A DNA stretch of 64,000 nucleotides from Chitinophaga niabensis (lineage in GTDB: Bacteria > Bacteroidota > Bacteroidia > Chitinophagales > Chitinophagaceae). Shown here piece by piece: positions 1 through 9,500 of the stretch (the first letter of the stretch is position 1; each line of letters begins with the position of its first letter). The translations under genes and the position numbers were made by a program. The notes under the pieces were generated by a model that worked only from the letters and a program-made list of their open reading frames with translations, was not told where the DNA came from and did not search any database. The stretch spans positions 682,001-746,000 of the forward strand of contig JAFIGY010000002.1 in NCBI GenBank assembly GCA_017849435.1, written 5' to 3'.

Positions 1-627
1 TGTTTTGTTGGCGCGCAGGCCCAACGCAACCGGAAAGTGAAGGTGATCACGGATTACGGCACCATGGTGATCCGGTTGTATGATCAGACGCCCTTGCATC
101 GTAACAATTTTATCAGGCTGGTGAAGCGGCATTTCTATGACAGCCTGCTGTTTCACCGGGTGATCCAGCATTTTATGATACAGGGCGGCGATCCTGATTC
201 CAGGCAGGCCAGGGCCGGCACTTTCCTGGGAGACGGGAATGTGGGGTACGTGATCCCCGCGGAGTTCCAGCTGGACCTCTTCCACAGGAAAGGAGCGCTG
301 GCGGCGGCAAGGGATAACAATCCCGCGAAATCCTCCGATGGAAGCCAGTTTTACATTGTGCAAGGGAAGAAATTCACGGACGGACAGCTGGATACTCTTG
401 AGCAAACACGCCTTGGCGGCCGGAAATTGCCGGTGGATCAGCGGGAAGTGTACAAGACGGTGGGCGGAGCACCGCATCTGGACCAGAACTACACTGTGTT
501 TGGACAGGTGATCAGCGGGATGGAAGTGATCGACAGGATCGCGGCCCTGAAAACCGACAAGAACAACCGCCCCTTGCAGGATGTACGGATGAAGATCCGC
601 ATGAAAAGGAGATTCCTGTTCTTTTAA
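1..627 (+). CDS. Peptidyl-prolyl cis-trans isomerase, cyclophilin type (5' end missing)
   Basis: Cyclophilin-family proline isomerase, which catalyses cis-trans isomerisation of prolyl bonds during protein folding. The frame is open from base 1. The first residues read CFVGAQAQ, the end of a signal peptide, so the start lies left of the window and the GTG at 37 is only an internal codon; the enzyme probably acts in the periplasm. Family motifs are visible: FHRVI followed by FMIQGGDP, SQFYIVQG, and YTVFGQVISGMEVID near the C-terminus. An insert rich in charged residues between SQFYI and YTVFG is usual in Bacteroidota members. The gene ends 87 bp before gcvH. Family call is firm; substrate is unknown. 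Confidence 0.93.
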   Translation, partial: CFVGAQAQRNRKVKVITDYGTMVIRLYDQTPLHRNNFIRLVKRHFYDSLLFHRVIQHFMIQGGDPDSRQARAGTFLGDGNVGYVIPAEFQLDLFHRKGALAAARDNNPAKSSDGSQFYIVQGKKFTDGQLDTLEQTRLGGRKLPVDQREVYKTVGGAPHLDQNYTVFGQVISGMEVIDRIAALKTDKNNRPLQDVRMKIRMKRRFLFF

Positions 628-714
628 TCATTGTTTTTTAACATATCCTGCGGGAAGAAGTTTTTATTTTTCTCTGTACAATCTTTATTTTTACCGCTCA
701 AAATCAAATTTGAC

Positions 715-1095
715 ATGAATTTTCCGTCTCAATTACGTTACACAAAAGACCATGAATGGGTTTTGCTGGAAGGGAACACCGCCAAAGTGGGTATTACTGA
801 TTTTGCACAGCGTGAGCTCGGCGACATTGTGTTCGTGGATATTGCAACAACCGGTAAGGCTTTGCAGGCCGAGGAGGTCTTTGGTACCGTAGAAGCGGTA
901 AAAACCGTATCAGACCTGTTCCTGCCCGTTGCCGGCACCATTGGCGAAGTAAATCCCCGGCTGGAAGGCAGTCCTGAGCTGGTGAACACCGATCCTTATG
1001 GTGAAGGCTGGATGGTGACTGTTCAGGTGAGCAATCCCGCTGATGTGGAAGGTTTGCTGACTGCAGATGCTTACAAGGCACTGGTAGGTGAATAA
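715..1095 (+). CDS. gcvH: Glycine cleavage system protein H
   Basis: Lipoyl-carrier protein of the glycine cleavage complex. Its lipoamide arm carries the aminomethyl group between the P, T and L proteins in the cytoplasm. The product is 126 aa, normal for the family. The lipoylated lysine is K63 in the motif VEAVKTVSD, and the N-terminus [10 protein letters not shown] is typical. An in-frame extension reaches upstream to 631, but it is AT-rich, hydrophobic and not conserved in the family, so the ATG at 715 is chosen. The stop overlaps the region of the next start (ATG at 1097, one base beyond the TAA), suggesting co-transcription with the VanZ gene. The other glycine-cleavage genes are not in the window. 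Confidence 0.96.
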   Translation: MNFPSQLRYTKDHEWVLLEGNTAKVGITDFAQRELGDIVFVDIATTGKALQAEEVFGTVEAVKTVSDLFLPVAGTIGEVNPRLEGSPELVNTDPYGEGWMVTVQVSNPADVEGLLTADAYKALVGE

Positions 1096-1096
1096 G

Positions 1097-1513
1097 ATGA
1101 ACGAAATCAATACAACCGATAACAAGCTAAGCATGAGAATGATCCGGTATTATATACCCGCGATAATGTGGATCATTCTCATTCTTATTTTGTGCACACT
1201 GCCGGGTTCGGCGCTGCCACATGTATCGTTGTTCGACAAACTGCATATCGACAAGGTCGTGCACTTTTTCCTGTTTGGGGGAACCGTGATCCTGCTGGCA
1301 TATGGTTTGCACCGGCAGCAAAAGCATGTGAACATTCCCGCGCTGGTTGGGCTTGCCGTGGCGGCTACTTTATATGGACTGGCGATCGAGTTCATCCAAA
1401 AATATTTTATCCCCAACCGGAGCTTTGAGCTGATGGATGTGGTAGCGGATGGCGCCGGCGCTGTAGTGGGGGCGCTGATCTTCGGATTGATCGGGAAGCG
1501 TTTTCTTAAATGA
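1097..1513 (+). CDS. VanZ family membrane protein
   Basis: Small integral membrane protein of the VanZ-like family, whose founding member is linked to teicoplanin resistance; the biochemical role of the family is unsettled. The product is 138 aa with about four membrane segments: PAIMWIILILILCTLP, FFLFGGTVILLAYG, LVGLAVAATLYGLAIEF and AGAVVGALIFGLIG. The conserved family pattern D-K-x-x-HFFLFGG and E-x-x-Q followed by R-S-F-E-x-x-D-V-x-A-D is present. A GTG at 1088 in the same frame lies inside gcvH; the ATG at 1097 is preferred. The gene sits directly behind gcvH and ends before a strong terminator, so the two form a short operon. Confidence 0.85.
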   Translation: MNEINTTDNKLSMRMIRYYIPAIMWIILILILCTLPGSALPHVSLFDKLHIDKVVHFFLFGGTVILLAYGLHRQQKHVNIPALVGLAVAATLYGLAIEFIQKYFIPNRSFELMDVVADGAGAVVGALIFGLIGKRFLK

Positions 1514-1538
1514 TCATTTTACTTTCAATATGATATTC

Positions 1539-1567
1539 ATGCACTCATTTTGAGTGCATTTTTTTTG
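1539..1567 (+). terminator. Intrinsic terminator after gcvH-vanZ
   Basis: A perfect 9-bp stem ATGCACTCA/TGAGTGCAT with a TTT loop is followed directly by a run of eight T. It closes the gcvH-VanZ operon. Confidence 0.9.
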
Positions 1568-1639
1568 TTTGGACTCCAAAACATGCATTTTGGGAAAGGA
1601 ATATCAAGTAAAACTGACAATTTCTCGGGATTGGGCAGC

Positions 1640-1647
1640 TAAATTTG
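1640..1647 (+). promoter_or_regulatory. -7 box (TAAATTTG) for the XRE regulator
   Basis: A full match to the Bacteroidota -7 consensus TAnnTTTG, 76 bp upstream of the ATG at 1724. No good -33 TTG is seen at the usual spacing, so the call is moderate. It leaves a leader of about 70 nt that contains a 12-bp palindrome. Confidence 0.5.
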
Positions 1648-1683
1648 GTGGTGGTTGTCAGGACCCCTAATTTTAAATCATGA

Positions 1684-1695
1684 TAACAATTGTTA
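1684..1695. promoter_or_regulatory. 12-bp palindrome TAACAATTGTTA, candidate operator
   Basis: A perfect inverted repeat lying between the candidate -7 box and the start codon of the XRE regulator at 1724. XRE/HTH_3 proteins usually bind short palindromes as dimers and often repress their own gene, so autoregulation is a reasonable inference. No binding evidence is available. Confidence 0.4.
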
Positions 1696-1723
1696 GCCTA
1701 ATTCTTCACGTAATGGTTTACCC

Positions 1724-2161
1724 ATGAATGTTGGTGCCACTATCAGGAATCTACGGGAGGCGAGGAATGTTACCCAGGAGTATATGGCTGCGAAGCTGAA
1801 TATCGGGGTGACGGCGTACGGGAATATTGAGCGTAATGATGTAAAGCGATTGACGGTTGCGAGGGTCGCGGAGATTGCAAGGATACTCAATGTACATTTC
1901 CTGGAGATCTTCGGATTTAAAGACAAAGACCTTCTGGGGGCCGGGGGGAAGCAGGGAGGTGTGCCTTTCAACGAGATCAATATGCAGGCGGTGTTGCAGT
2001 ATTTCCGGAGGGACAAGGAGTTGATGCTGGAGCTGCTGGGTGTGCTCCGGGATATGTGTGAGCAGATGGGGCAGGGGATACAGGAGCATACGAAGATCTT
2101 GCAGAAGGTGGTGGCTATGCAGCAGGACATTCAGCGGGAGATGCTGGCAAGACGTTCCTGA
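1724..2161 (+). CDS. XRE-family helix-turn-helix regulator
   Basis: Putative DNA-binding regulator of 145 aa. Residues 6-62 form an HTH_3/XRE domain (IRNLREARNVTQEYMAAKLN, then YGNIERNDVKRLTVARVAEIARIL). Residues about 75-145 are a charged helical, coiled-coil-like tail (FRRDKELMLELLGVLRDMCEQ and IQEHTKILQKVVAMQ), probably for oligomerisation. This architecture, a short XRE domain plus a coiled-coil tail, is common in Bacteroidota and has no assigned target. The gene is monocistronic, flanked by the vanZ terminator on the left and a convergent gene on the right. A 12-bp palindrome in its leader may be its own operator. Confidence 0.85.
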   Translation: MNVGATIRNLREARNVTQEYMAAKLNIGVTAYGNIERNDVKRLTVARVAEIARILNVHFLEIFGFKDKDLLGAGGKQGGVPFNEINMQAVLQYFRRDKELMLELLGVLRDMCEQMGQGIQEHTKILQKVVAMQQDIQREMLARRS

Positions 2162-2214
2162 CCGGTCATCCGGTACTGATGATATTTGCTTTCATCCATT
2201 GTTTTGTTACCAGA

Positions 2215-4725
2215 CTAGAATTGCAGGCGGAAGCTGCCGAAAATGCCGAACCTTTTTTCATAAGGTTCATCGGGCGCAGGTTGGGGTGCCACCCGCCAGA
2301 CAAAGTCCACACGGATGAACTTGAATATATTCTCCACGCCCGTGCCGATCTCGATATAGGGACTGCCCTGCAATGTTTTGAAAGGATAGCCTGCAGTAAG
2401 ATTGAGGGCCTTATTCTCATCCGAGAGTTTTCCGATGAGACCTTTGGCCGTCCAGAATTGCCGCAGTTTCAGCTTACGGACAAGCGGAATATAATTGAAA
2501 AGCCCGCTGCCGAGCGTATGTTCCACGTTAAAGCCGGCATACTCATCGCTGATGAATTCAAAACGGTTCATCATGTTGAAAGCATACTTGTTGTAGTAAT
2601 AGATCTCGTTGCCGGGGTGTACTTCCAGCAAGGGATAGGGTAGCGGAGAAGAACTGAAGATCTTTCCGCCGAAGAGATTGCAGTACAGTTGTCCGAATGG
2701 AGGGATCTTGATATAATCCGAAATGGTGAGGGCCGCTTTGTGGTAGTTGTAATTGCTTCTCATAAAGCCCTGAATGCCCAAAGCATACTTCAGTTCCACG
2801 ATGGGGTATTTGCTGCCGAGGCTGAAGCGGTAGAAGTTGCCTTCGAGGAACTCTTCACGGAAAGCGTAGCGTAGTTTCACGGCTACTTCCATATTGGTGG
2901 TCGGGTTCAGGTTCGTACCGTTCTTCGGGAAGAAGGCCTCCGAGGGTAAGGGGTCGAAGGGCATGAACTGTTTGAGCACCGCAGAGAAATGATGAGAGAA
3001 GCCGGAGTAATATTCCTTGTAGAACTCGGCACGTTTCTCATCAATGAGCATGAACTTCTGCGGTACGCCAGGTTTCCGGATAGCAAGCGTGAAGATGTTA
3101 TCAGTGCCTACTTCATCGTAATAAGTGGCGCCGTTGTCCAGGTCGCGTATATAAGAACCGTAGACATACATTCTTGGATGGCGTTGCAGCAGCCAGAGTG
3201 CGGAGACTTTTCCCTTAAAGCGGTCATCATTGAAACCATAGGCAAGGTATCCGTTGAGATAGATGTTCTTGTTGAATTTAGGTGTAGTACCCAGGTCGAG
3301 GCGCAGGCGGAACCCTTCCATCCTGTTCCTGGAGAAGAGATAGAAATAAGGCCCCCATTCGATCGGACCGAGCGGTTTATAACCGGTGGCCAGGAAGCGG
3401 ATGGTGTTAGAGTACTTCTGGAATAAGGGCATTTTCTGCAAGGTGTCTACCATGTTGTAAATACCCTGTTCATTCTTGCTTAGTCTTTCATGGCGGTTCT
3501 GCGCCCAGAATGAATCCGGTCGGGTACGTGCGTTGTCCTCCACTACAATGTTCTGCGGATAACGTTTCTCCGCGAAGATATTGGTAGCTGCGGTGTCGTT
3601 TGCTTTGACGTCTTCATAGGTAGTGGTCTTGCGGCCGATAAATTCAATGGTTTTTGTAGGCTTGGGACTTGGCGTCCAGAAGTCCACAATGAATTTATCT
3701 TTTGAAATGAACCATCCGGAGCTGTCAGGAAGCGGCCTGAATTCCTGCACGAGGCTGATCTTGCGCACGAAGTTGATATTGGCGTCACCGGGAACAGACA
3801 TGCTCATTTTTTGAACGGCATAAGTGGAGTCCTGTACCCAGACCTCACCCACGAACACATTCTCGCCCTTACGCCGCGGTTCGAAATTCAGCTTGATGTA
3901 GCGTAGATTGGCGATGTATTGCGTGTCCGTGATACGGTAGTTGTAGAACAGGTTTCCGCTGTTACTGATCGGGCTTACAAAACTTTTGTCGAACACCGGA
4001 ATGAAATTGTCGTACACATTAATGTTCTGGTACATCCCGCCAAGGAACTTCGTCACGCTCTCATTATCCAGTCCGGAGGTGCGGCTGGCCCTGATGATTT
4101 CTTTGGTCTTCCGCGGATTTCTCTGGAAATAGTAGTCAGAAATACTTTCCGTAAGGAATACAGGCAGGAAGGGTTGATTTTCCGTAGTACTGTCAATATT
4201 CTTCAGGATAAATGAGAATGGCTTCGTGAAACGATTCCTGGAAAGTTTGACGGTATTGAGATTTTTGATATCCAGCTCCAGTTTGTTGTAGACTTCATAC
4301 TTATAGCTGTTCAGGCGGTCATAATTATTTTCCGGTTTTCGCCGGATAATATGACGCAGCAGGATCAATGCGAAGTTGACATTCGCTTTTATCTCGTATT
4401 GTTTGAGGGACACGTCCGAACGGGATATCTCGAAGTTCAGCGTTTGGTCTTTCAGCTCCCTGTTCACAAAGAGCACGGTACGGCGGTATCCCATGACCCT
4501 TACCAGCAGGGAATCTGAAGGAATATGCGCAAGGTCGAACTGGAAAGCGCCTTCCGCATTGGTGACCATGCCGATATTTGTGCCAACAAACTGCAAAGTG
4601 GCAAAGGGGATCAGTTCCTGGGTATGCGCATCCTTTACAATTCCACTGATCTTATATTGCGCGTTGAGAGGTAAGAAGCTGATGGTACAAATAACAAAAG
4701 CTATGGTTCTTTTCCAGCCGGTCAT
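2215..4725 (-). CDS. DUF5686 / carboxypeptidase-like regulatory domain protein, outer membrane
   Basis: Large exported protein of 836 aa. It has a signal peptide (MTGWKRTIAFVICTISFLPLNAQ), a carboxypeptidase-regulatory-like beta-sandwich at about 25-105 (ISGIVKDAHTQELIPFATLQ and GMVTNAEGAFQFDL), and then the long DUF5686 region, whose C-terminal half alternates short hydrophobic strands ending in GIFGSFRLQF, a typical outer-membrane barrel end with terminal Phe. DUF5686 proteins are widespread in Bacteroidota and their function is not established. A role at the outer membrane is inferred. The gene is convergent with the XRE regulator, with 53 bp between stops and no obvious terminator there. 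Confidence 0.85.
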   Translation of the reverse strand: MTGWKRTIAFVICTISFLPLNAQYKISGIVKDAHTQELIPFATLQFVGTNIGMVTNAEGAFQFDLAHIPSDSLLVRVMGYRRTVLFVNRELKDQTLNFEISRSDVSLKQYEIKANVNFALILLRHIIRRKPENNYDRLNSYKYEVYNKLELDIKNLNTVKLSRNRFTKPFSFILKNIDSTTENQPFLPVFLTESISDYYFQRNPRKTKEIIRASRTSGLDNESVTKFLGGMYQNINVYDNFIPVFDKSFVSPISNSGNLFYNYRITDTQYIANLRYIKLNFEPRRKGENVFVGEVWVQDSTYAVQKMSMSVPGDANINFVRKISLVQEFRPLPDSSGWFISKDKFIVDFWTPSPKPTKTIEFIGRKTTTYEDVKANDTAATNIFAEKRYPQNIVVEDNARTRPDSFWAQNRHERLSKNEQGIYNMVDTLQKMPLFQKYSNTIRFLATGYKPLGPIEWGPYFYLFSRNRMEGFRLRLDLGTTPKFNKNIYLNGYLAYGFNDDRFKGKVSALWLLQRHPRMYVYGSYIRDLDNGATYYDEVGTDNIFTLAIRKPGVPQKFMLIDEKRAEFYKEYYSGFSHHFSAVLKQFMPFDPLPSEAFFPKNGTNLNPTTNMEVAVKLRYAFREEFLEGNFYRFSLGSKYPIVELKYALGIQGFMRSNYNYHKAALTISDYIKIPPFGQLYCNLFGGKIFSSSPLPYPLLEVHPGNEIYYYNKYAFNMMNRFEFISDEYAGFNVEHTLGSGLFNYIPLVRKLKLRQFWTAKGLIGKLSDENKALNLTAGYPFKTLQGSPYIEIGTGVENIFKFIRVDFVWRVAPQPAPDEPYEKRFGIFGSFRLQF

Positions 4726-5195
4726 ACACGGGGCAAATTAGATATTTTCAGACGAATATGTTAAGCCAGGGTTAAAACCGACAGTTTTATAACAAATATT
4801 TAAGCATATCGAAGTATGCGCCGGAGCACAGCGGGGAAAGGAGGTGTTACATTTCATGATAGTTTGGTTTATATGGGTTTGTAATGTTTGTCCCGTTACC
4901 CGGGTGAATATGCTGTTTGTTTTTTGATCGTTGCTGCCATTCATGCACTGCCGGAAGCCACCAGTTCTCTTGCTCCGCTGCGATAGCAGGGGTTGATATC
5001 CTGTTTATCCCGTGCCGTTTGCTTTCATGGGATCGCGGATAAGGGCATAGGTGCGTACGAACTCCAAATATGTTTCAGTTGCAGGGGGAACCGCGCCGGT
5101 TTGCCGGGTTCCCTGGGCCAAGGGCGTCCTGCCTGCTTATTATATACAATAGCATGCCAGATTTTAGTAACTTTGAACCACAAAGTGCTTTTCTT
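4726..5195. other. Intergenic region, 470 bp, divergent
   Basis: This separates the divergent DUF5686 gene and the membrane-protein gene at 5196. Short open frames on both strands here have no family character, poor starts and no ribosome-binding context, and are not called. The left 150 bp are AT-rich. The only regulatory signal clearly seen is the -7 box at 5168-5175. No RNA gene or repeat was recognised. Confidence 0.5.
5168..5175 (+). promoter_or_regulatory. -7 box (TAACTTTG) for the membrane-protein operon
   Basis: A full TAnnTTTG match ending 20 bp before the ATG at 5196. It supports that start over an in-frame start at 5070, because the box lies inside the longer frame. No clear -33 TTG is seen. 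Confidence 0.6.
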
Positions 5196-5828
5196 ATGAA
5201 TGAGCAACAACATCTCGAAACGCTTAGTGATATCAAGCGTATCATGGAGCGGTCTACCCGCTTTATGTCTCTCAGTGGTCTCGGCGGCATTGGCGCGGGG
5301 ATCAGCGCACTGCTGGGGGCCTGGCTGGCAGAGCGGGCGCTGGAGGATCATTATGCAGCCGGCGGGCTTTACAGCGGACGCGCAGAGAATTCGGACCTTG
5401 TTTTCCGGCTGGTGATGATTGCGTTGGCGGTATTGCTGGCGGCCCTGGGTACAGGGTTTTACTTTACCTGGCGGAAGGCCCGGCAGCAAGGCTTACGGGT
5501 ATGGGACCCCTCGGCCCGGAAAGTCCTTTTCCACCTCGCCGTCCCCCTGGCCGCAGGAGGCCTCTTCATCATCGGCCTCCTCTATAACCAGCAACCCGCC
5601 CTCGTAGCGCCGGCATGCCTGGTGTTCTATGGGCTTGGACTGGCGAACGCCGCCAAATATACGGTGACGGATATACGCTATCTCGGCTATGCAGAGATCC
5701 TCCTTGGCGTGATTGCCATGTTCAACCCGTATCATGGCCTGCTGTTCTGGGCTTTGGGATTCGGTGTGCTGCATATCGTTTATGGCGCACTGATGTGGTG
5801 GAAATACGAACGCATCCCCGCCGAATAA
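5196..5828 (+). CDS. Conserved multi-pass membrane protein, function unknown
   Basis: The 210-aa product has about six membrane segments after a cytoplasmic helix (MNEQQHLETLSDIKRIMERS). Examples are GGIGAGISALLGAWLAE, LVMIALAVLLAALGTGFYF, VLFHLAVPLAAGGLFIIGLL, CLVFYGLGLANAA and LFWALGFGVLHIVYGALMWW. An in-frame upstream extension to 5070 is rejected because a promoter box lies within it. The stop is followed within about 25 bp by a winged-helix regulator gene, so the two are very likely co-transcribed. Such membrane-protein plus small winged-helix regulator pairs recur in Bacteroidota and may form a sensor-regulator unit, but this is inference. No enzyme motif is seen. Confidence 0.75.
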   Translation: MNEQQHLETLSDIKRIMERSTRFMSLSGLGGIGAGISALLGAWLAERALEDHYAAGGLYSGRAENSDLVFRLVMIALAVLLAALGTGFYFTWRKARQQGLRVWDPSARKVLFHLAVPLAAGGLFIIGLLYNQQPALVAPACLVFYGLGLANAAKYTVTDIRYLGYAEILLGVIAMFNPYHGLLFWALGFGVLHIVYGALMWWKYERIPAE

Positions 5829-5852
5829 TGCACTGTGCCTTCCTTAAAAAGT

Positions 5853-6155
5853 ATGGACATGAATCCGATCGGTAATCTGAACAAAATATTTGAAAGCCGT
5901 ATTCGCCTGGGAGTGATGAGTGTGCTGATGGTAAATGAAGAAGTGAGCTTCAACGATCTGAAAGAGGTGCTGGAGGTCACCGACGGGAATCTCGCATCCC
6001 ATCTGTCCACATTGGAGGAAAACACCTACATCAAGGTGCATAAGGGTTTCATCGGCCGGAAGACTAACACCACCTACTCCATCACCAAAGCCGGAGAAAA
6101 AGCCTTCAAAGGGCACCTGGCCGCCCTCGAGGCCATGATACGCTTTACCCAGTAA
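5853..6155 (+). CDS. Winged-helix transcriptional regulator (MarR/ArsR-like fold)
   Basis: Small DNA-binding regulator of 100 aa. The pattern IRLGVMSVLMVNEEVSFNDL, LKEVLEVTDGNLASHLSTLEE, YIKVHKGFIGRKTNTTYSIT and KAGEKAFKGHLAAL matches the stand-alone winged-helix family often labelled 'winged helix DNA-binding domain'. The recognition helix is about TDGNLASHLSTLE and the wing about IKVHKGFIGRKTNTTYSIT. The ATG at 5853 is chosen; a GTG at 5835 and an ATG at 5859 are alternatives. The gene lies between the membrane-protein gene and a diacylglycerol-kinase gene, all on one strand, so the three probably form one operon. Ligand and targets are unknown. Confidence 0.85.
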   Translation: MDMNPIGNLNKIFESRIRLGVMSVLMVNEEVSFNDLKEVLEVTDGNLASHLSTLEENTYIKVHKGFIGRKTNTTYSITKAGEKAFKGHLAALEAMIRFTQ

Positions 6156-6165
6156 TCTTTTACAT

Positions 6166-6534
6166 ATGCCCTCATTCCTGCAAACCCTTTCCAACCGCAT
6201 CCGCAGTTTCAGCCACGCCATTGCAGGCATCCTGAGTTTCCTTCGCAGCGAACCGAACGGCCGGATTCACCTGGTGGCCACCGTGGTAGTGATCATTGCG
6301 GCGGTCTTCCTGCATTGCAGCAGATCAGAATGGATAGCGCTGATCATCGTGATGGCCATCGTGTGGTTGACGGAAATGTTGAATACCGCCATTGAGAAAA
6401 CGATGGACCATGTTACGCCGGAGCAGCATCCCGGTGTGAAACAGATCAAGGATATTGCTGCGGGAGCGGTGCTGATCGCCGCTATAGCCGCGGCCGTTAC
6501 GGGGGCGTTGATCTTCGTGCCGAAGTTGCTCTAA
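6166..6534 (+). CDS. dgkA: Diacylglycerol / undecaprenol kinase (DgkA family)
   Basis: Small trimeric membrane kinase that phosphorylates diacylglycerol or, in many bacteria outside Proteobacteria, undecaprenol. It recycles lipid intermediates of envelope synthesis. The product is 122 aa with three membrane segments. The active-site signature is clear: E70-M-L-NTAIEK (N73, E77) followed by K95-D and the AAGAVL motif. Which lipid it prefers cannot be read from the sequence. It starts 10 bp after the winged-helix gene, in the same operon, and ends at a strong terminator. Confidence 0.92.
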   Translation: MPSFLQTLSNRIRSFSHAIAGILSFLRSEPNGRIHLVATVVVIIAAVFLHCSRSEWIALIIVMAIVWLTEMLNTAIEKTMDHVTPEQHPGVKQIKDIAAGAVLIAAIAAAVTGALIFVPKLL

Positions 6535-6538
6535 AAAG

Positions 6539-6573
6539 AAAGGCGGCGTTCCGATCCGGAAGCACCGCCTTTT
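6539..6573. terminator. Bidirectional terminator
   Basis: Stem AAAGGCGG/CCGCCTTT around an inner GTTCC..GGAAGC loop, with A and T runs on the two sides. It serves dgkA on the plus strand and the large propeller gene on the minus strand. Confidence 0.8.
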
Positions 6574-6591
6574 ATCATGAACATACATCTT

Positions 6592-9500
6592 TTAGAAATC
6601 GATCCCCAATGCAAAGTACAGCAGGGGTTTACCCTTGAAGAAGCCGGTCATCGGCCAGCCCGCGTCAAATCTCGCAAAGTATCCCAGCAGGGTGGTTCTG
6701 GCGCCAAAGCCGTAACCGCCCACGAACGGTCCGAGGAAGCCTTCCTTGATCCGGATCTGTATGCCGTCAGGACTGGTATACGTGGTATAGCTCGCGTCCT
6801 TGAAGCTCAGCTTCTGGTTCCAGGCGGTACCAATATCTACGAAGGAAATAGCCTGGAAGTTGCGGAGGAACGCAGAGTTGATCGGCTTGTCGATGAAAGT
6901 GGTGAATACCGGTAAACGTAATTCGGTGTTCATCAACATCACGTTGTTACCGTTCTTGATATTCTGCTTGTAACCACGCATGTTCACGGCAAGGGTCTGG
7001 TAAGCGTAGTTATCGTTGCTCACAGGCGTGTTCTTATAAATATCGGGTGTGAACATCCAGTTGTCTACGCCGCCGAGGAAATAGATCAGCTTGCGGCTGC
7101 CCCAGGACATATCCATTGCAAAACGGGTAGCCCAGATAAAGTTACGTTTGATCTCCACGTAATGACGGAAGTCTACCCCCATGTTGTAGGTGAACTTGCC
7201 TTTGGGCGTTACCTGGTTGAAGAGCGTGTTGCGGTTACCGGCAATCTGCGCCATGAGGTCACCATAGATCTTGTAACGTGTACCCTTATAGATATTGATC
7301 GCCGGGTTGAGGGTATTGTCATGTACATATTCGAGGCGGCCGAGGGCGTAGGTTTCCTTGTAACTCTTCTGGAGCAGTGAGGGTTTGTCATTGGCCAGTA
7401 TCACCAGCTCGTCTGTACGAATACCGCCGCTCATACGAAGGCTCCGCACCACATCGAAAGGATATTTCACTTCGAGCTGGTAGATGTTGGTCTTGTTCTT
7501 TACAGGATAAGCTATATCCCCGTTGCTCACTTTAAACAGCACATCACCCTTTTCTACTTTACGATAATAGGTAGCCTTATAGTCGAAGCGCTTCTTCAGA
7601 TAAGAGAAGGAGAACATGTACTCTGACCCGTCCAGCGCTACCGGTATACGGAAGGCGCCGGTGAATTTGTAATCCTCCATCAGATCGCTCACCCCTATCC
7701 GGATCATGCCGTTCACAGGATCGGTGAGGCGGATGGGAGATTGGGGAGGACCGCCATACGGCTGGTAACGGTTCATGAGTACCGAGTTATCGATCTGCGC
7801 CACCAGATAATCGGACGAGAACTTGAGCTTGTAATTGCTCAGGCGCGCCAGCTTGAGCACCGGCGGCTCTTCATGTGCTGCACGGGACTGGCGGGTTGCC
7901 TGGCTGGTGGTATCCGCCGGTTCATTGCCAAACTCACTCTGGAAGAAATCATGCTGTTTGGCCGTATCTTTTTTCTGATAGTAGCTTGGCAGCCCCAGTT
8001 TCAGACTATCCTCATGCATCTGCTGCAGCCGGTACTGTGTAGGCCTTGCCGTTACATTCCGCCTGCGGAGGGTGTTGGTATCCACCTTCAGTTTGTAAAG
8101 GCGTTTCCAGTCGCCCACCTGTATCACTTCAGAAACCAGTCCCTGATCTCCTGCAATCCTGGATTCCTTGATCCCGTATTGATAATTGGTCACAGGGAAC
8201 ACATAGGTGGAATCATTGGTGATGGTTACCGCCTGTATGGAATCCGGAGCAGTGGCGCCGTATTCCGCGAGTGCGGAATCCAGTTCCAGCTTGTCCGGGT
8301 TATGCAATATCTCTGCACCGATGAAGTAAAGGGAATCCACACCAGCTCTTTCGGTCTTGAAGAAGCCCGCGTAGCGGTTATTGATACCATTGGCGTCGCT
8401 CACGAAAGTGAAGTGAGTGGTATTGTACTGCACCGGAAGACGGGCGTTGCCGTAGGGCAGATTGGTCAGCTGGGAGATCTGCTTCTCGGATGATTTGTTC
8501 CAGTTATCGATGAGGAAAATATTGTAGCGGTTATGCGGCAGCACGGTATCGCCGGAACGGGCTTTGGCGGAAGGGCGATTGGAAGAATAGATGATACCGC
8601 TCTTCCCCGGGAAAGCTACAAAGGACGGGTCAAGATCGTCATACACATCGTTGGTGATCTGTTCCGTTTTGCTGTTGCTGATACTATAAGTGAAGATGTC
8701 AGTATGTCCGTTCTTCACGGCGGACATCAGCAGGGAGTTGTCAAATTCAAAGAAATATTTGAAGTCGATCACCCGCTCGAACTGGGGAAGGTCCTGGTAG
8801 ATTTTGATCTTCGTGATCAGATCGTATACGAGGAGTTTCGTTTTGCCTTCATGTTCGTAGATAACAGCGAGGCGATTGCCTTTCTGGTTCCAGGCCAGCA
8901 GCGGATAGTTCGGGTCCAGCTTGGATGACAGCTGCTTCACGCCGCTCTTCAGCAATACTTTGGTGGTGCTCCAGCCGAGGTTGATCTTTACTTTGTACAG
9001 CCCTTTGCGGTATTCCACTACGGCATACATGCTATTCTTGGGATTGGGCTGGTAGCGGTAATAATCGGTGTTTTTTGTGATCTCGTTGGATATCACGCCG
9101 GTACCACGGGTGACCTGCCGGCGGCGGCGATTGTCCTGCTGGTAACGTTTCATCATAAAGCTCATGAAGTCCTGCATGGCCTTTTTAGGCGTCATGTGCA
9201 GTACCTGCTCAAAGCCTTTCTTCAGCCCGCGGTTGATGCGGGTAATATACATGAGGTAAGGAACGGCGTCCTTCCCGTATTTGCTTTCCACATAATACCA
9301 GAAAGCCTGTCCGGCCAGCAGCGGCTTGTCGTAGGCCATCTGGTTGAATGACTTGTATTTCCCGGAAAGGATGATGGACTTCATATCCTCATCGAGGGTT
9401 GCGTTCCAGTGTTCGGCAGCGTAGGCAATGAAGCCGTCTGTGAACCAGTTCGGGAAGTCGATCAGCACGGCATTTCCGGCAAACTCCCCGATATCTTCCC

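Noticed and set aside
4738-5199. Short open frames on both strands of the 4.73-5.20 kb gap
   Set aside because: Composition and starts are poor and nothing in them resembles a protein family; the gap is treated as regulatory.
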